A stretch of 64,000 nucleotides of DNA from Gammaproteobacteria bacterium (lineage in GTDB: Bacteria > Pseudomonadota > Gammaproteobacteria > Burkholderiales > Burkholderiaceae_C): assembly GCA_025359085.1 (NCBI GenBank), contig JANYHL010000082.1, positions 62,001 to 126,000 of the forward strand, given 5' to 3'. The stretch's first letter is position 1. Each line of letters opens with the position of its first letter. Below are positions 62,639 to 64,000 of this stretch, one piece after another. Both the position numbers and the translations under genes were made by a program. The notes under the pieces were generated by a model. It saw nothing but the letters and a program-made list of their open reading frames with translations, searched no databases and had not been told where the DNA came from.

Positions 62639-63712
62639 TTACACAAATTGCGACAGAAAGCGAACATCGCCGTCAAAAAATAAACGCAGATCATTCACGC
62701 CATAGCGCAGCATGGCGAGTCGGTCCGGCCCCATGCCGAAGGCAAAACCAATGTATTTTTCAGGTTCCAATCCCATATTGCGAATCACGTTGGGATGCAC
62801 TTGTCCCGAACCCGCCACTTCCAGCCAGCGACCCGCCAGCGGTCCGCGTTGGAACTGGATGTCAATCTCGGCACTGGGCTCGGTAAACGGGAAAAAACTG
62901 GGGCGAAAACGCAGCACCAGGTCATCCGACTCAAAGAAGGTGCGGCAAAAATCGGTAAAGACAAATTTCAGGTCTTTGAAACTGACGTTCTCGCCGACCC
63001 ACAGGCCTTCGCACTGATGAAACATCGGCGAATGGGTCGCATCGCTGTCGACGCGGTAGGTGCGCCCCGGCGCAATGACGCGAATCTCGGGCATATCGCC
63101 TGAAAAAAGTTCTTGCGCTGGCCCCACACCCGCCTGCGCGCGGTGGCGTTTGACATGCTGCACCGCATAGCGGATCTGCATCGGGCTGGTATGCGTGCGC
63201 AGCAGATTGGGGGCATTGGCAGTACCGCCTTCGACATAAAAAGTGTCGTGCATGGACCGCGCCGGGTGGTCCTGCGGCGTATTCAGTGCTGTGAAGTTGA
63301 ACCAGTCCGACTCGATCTCTGGCCCTTGCGCCACATCAAAGCCCATCGAGCCAAAGATCGCCTCAATGCGCTCCAGCGTGAGCGACACCGGGTGCAAACT
63401 GCCCTGGCCCCGCTGGCGGCCAGGCAAGGTCACGTCCAGTGCTTCGGCTTGAAGTTGCAACTGCAATTCGGCATCGGCCAGTGCCTGGCGGCGCTGGTTC
63501 AAGGCCGCTTCAATCGTCTGCTTGGCCAGATTGATGATGGCGCCGCGCGACTTCTTCTCGTCCACAGACAACGCAGCCATGCCCTTCATCAACTCAGTGA
63601 TGCGGCCCGACTTGCCCAAAAACAAGGCTTTGGCATTTTCCAGGTCGGCCGGTGTGCGGGCTTGCTCGAAGGCGGCTTTGGCGCTGTCAACGACGATGTT
63701 CAACTCGTTCAT
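62639..63712 (-). CDS. pheS: phenylalanine--tRNA ligase alpha subunit
   Basis: 357 residues from [26 protein letters not shown] upstream is the likely ribosome site. Class II motif 2 [20 protein letters not shown] and motif 3 [18 protein letters not shown] are complete. An in-frame ATG 15 bases upstream is less likely. Repeat copy 13 occupies the gap to rplT. Confidence 0.97.
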   Translation of the reverse strand: MNELNIVVDSAKAAFEQARTPADLENAKALFLGKSGRITELMKGMAALSVDEKKSRGAIINLAKQTIEAALNQRRQALADAELQLQLQAEALDVTLPGRQRGQGSLHPVSLTLERIEAIFGSMGFDVAQGPEIESDWFNFTALNTPQDHPARSMHDTFYVEGGTANAPNLLRTHTSPMQIRYAVQHVKRHRAQAGVGPAQELFSGDMPEIRVIAPGRTYRVDSDATHSPMFHQCEGLWVGENVSFKDLKFVFTDFCRTFFESDDLVLRFRPSFFPFTEPSAEIDIQFQRGPLAGRWLEVAGSGQVHPNVIRNMGLEPEKYIGFAFGMGPDRLAMLRYGVNDLRLFFDGDVRFLSQFV

Positions 63713-63749
63713 AAGTTCTCTTGTCATTGAAAAAGGGCTAGTGCCATTT

Positions 63750-63805
63750 AAAGCTCTAGCCCTTGTCTCTATTGCATAGTACGCTACTAAATAAATAGCG
63801 TATCA
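63750..63805 (+). repeat. dispersed AT-rich repeat, copy 13 (rplT-pheS gap)
   Basis: CTCTAGCCCTTGTCTCTATT, then GCATAGTACGCTACTAAAT and AAATAGCGTA. A second GGGCTAG at 63735 forms an inverted pair with CTAGCCC (63756-63762). Confidence 0.85.
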
Positions 63806-63813
63806 GCGTGAAC

Positions 63814-64000
63814 TCAAGCGGCCAGCTTGGCCTTGACTTGTTCCACGATGGCGGCAAATGCGGCCATGTCGTGCACTGCAATATCGCTCAAGACCTTGCG
63901 GTCAACCTCGATATTGGCCTTCTTCAGACCGTTGGCAAACTGGCTGTAGGTCATGCCACACTGACGAGCAGCGGCATTGATACGGGCAATCCACAACTGA
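63814..64000 (-). CDS. rplT: 50S ribosomal protein L20 (partial, runs off the window)
   Basis: 62 C-terminal residues, [20 protein letters not shown] to [10 protein letters not shown], the conserved L20 ending. The start lies beyond base 64000. It precedes pheS on the same strand, the usual infC-rpmI-rplT-pheST order. Confidence 0.96.
   Translation of the reverse strand, partial: QLWIARINAAARQCGMTYSQFANGLKKANIEVDRKVLSDIAVHDMAAFAAIVEQVKAKLAA

Noticed and set aside
63735-63762. GGGCTAG/CTAGCCC inverted pair as a terminator between rplT and pheS
   Set aside because: No T run follows and it belongs to the dispersed repeat; rplT-pheS is normally read through.

Overview
The window is ordinary, gene-dense chromosome from a betaproteobacterium, almost certainly a member of the Comamonadaceae close to Rhodoferax or Polaromonas. 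The grounds are the protein sequences, the local gene orders (rubA-pilGHIJ-pilL; rpsP-rimM-trmD-rplS; pheS-pheT-ihfA-merR; lysC-tilS-accA), and two dispersed DNA repeats typical of that family. This placement is recognition, not a database result. No prophage, insertion sequence, CRISPR array or rRNA operon is visible. The only mobile-element trace is a broken hsdM fragment beside a tRNA-Ser gene.

Layout. 1-5.5 kb: a gene tail, an RpfE-like gene coupled to recJ, a PHP phosphatase, a DMT exporter and yciO. 5.5-9.4 kb: a site-2 protease, trpS with a C-terminal extension, tRNA-Ser(CGA), the hsdM remnant, hemL. 9.6-19.3 kb: rubredoxin followed by the complete Pil-Chp chemosensory operon for type IV pili (pilG, pilH, pilI, pilJ and a 1,920-residue pilL/chpA kinase). 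19.3-24.7 kb: photolyase, divergent from yqgE-ruvX-pyrR-pyrB and a pseudo-dihydroorotase. 24.8-33 kb: an EF-G paralogue, a secreted triple beta/gamma-crystallin protein, and translation or RNA genes (trhP, arfB, rbgA), a ferredoxin and a DHH phosphoesterase. 33-38 kb: an alanine-rich lipoprotein with a structured leader, a cation/proton antiporter, a Pho-box-preceded DUF47-pit phosphate uptake pair, and a GNAT-TM2 pair.

38-48.7 kb: the rpsP-rimM-trmD-rplS ribosome operon, a Nudix hydrolase, a CbiB-like protein, hisC, rsgA, a pterin dehydratase, an M48 protease, orn and a DEAD-box helicase. 48.8-54.4 kb: tRNA-Ser(GCT), lysC, tilS, accA, an AlkA-type glycosylase and cysS, all on the minus strand. 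54.6-58.9 kb: a TPR protein, an L,D-transpeptidase, ppiA, ppiB and lpxH. 59-64 kb: tRNA-Pro(GGG), a MerR regulator, ihfA, pheT, pheS and the end of rplT.

The most unusual feature is a family of short AT-rich elements (about 45-60 bp, two small palindromes) with about 13 copies in 64 kb. Several copies lie inside reading frames without breaking them (pyrC-like, tilS, rsgA, phhB, the ppiA signal peptide). Others supply or overlap start codons (recJ, hisC, the AlkA-like gene). This resembles, by analogy only, the in-frame palindromic elements of Rickettsia. I see no previously undescribed multi-gene system; the remaining findings are single-gene peculiarities.
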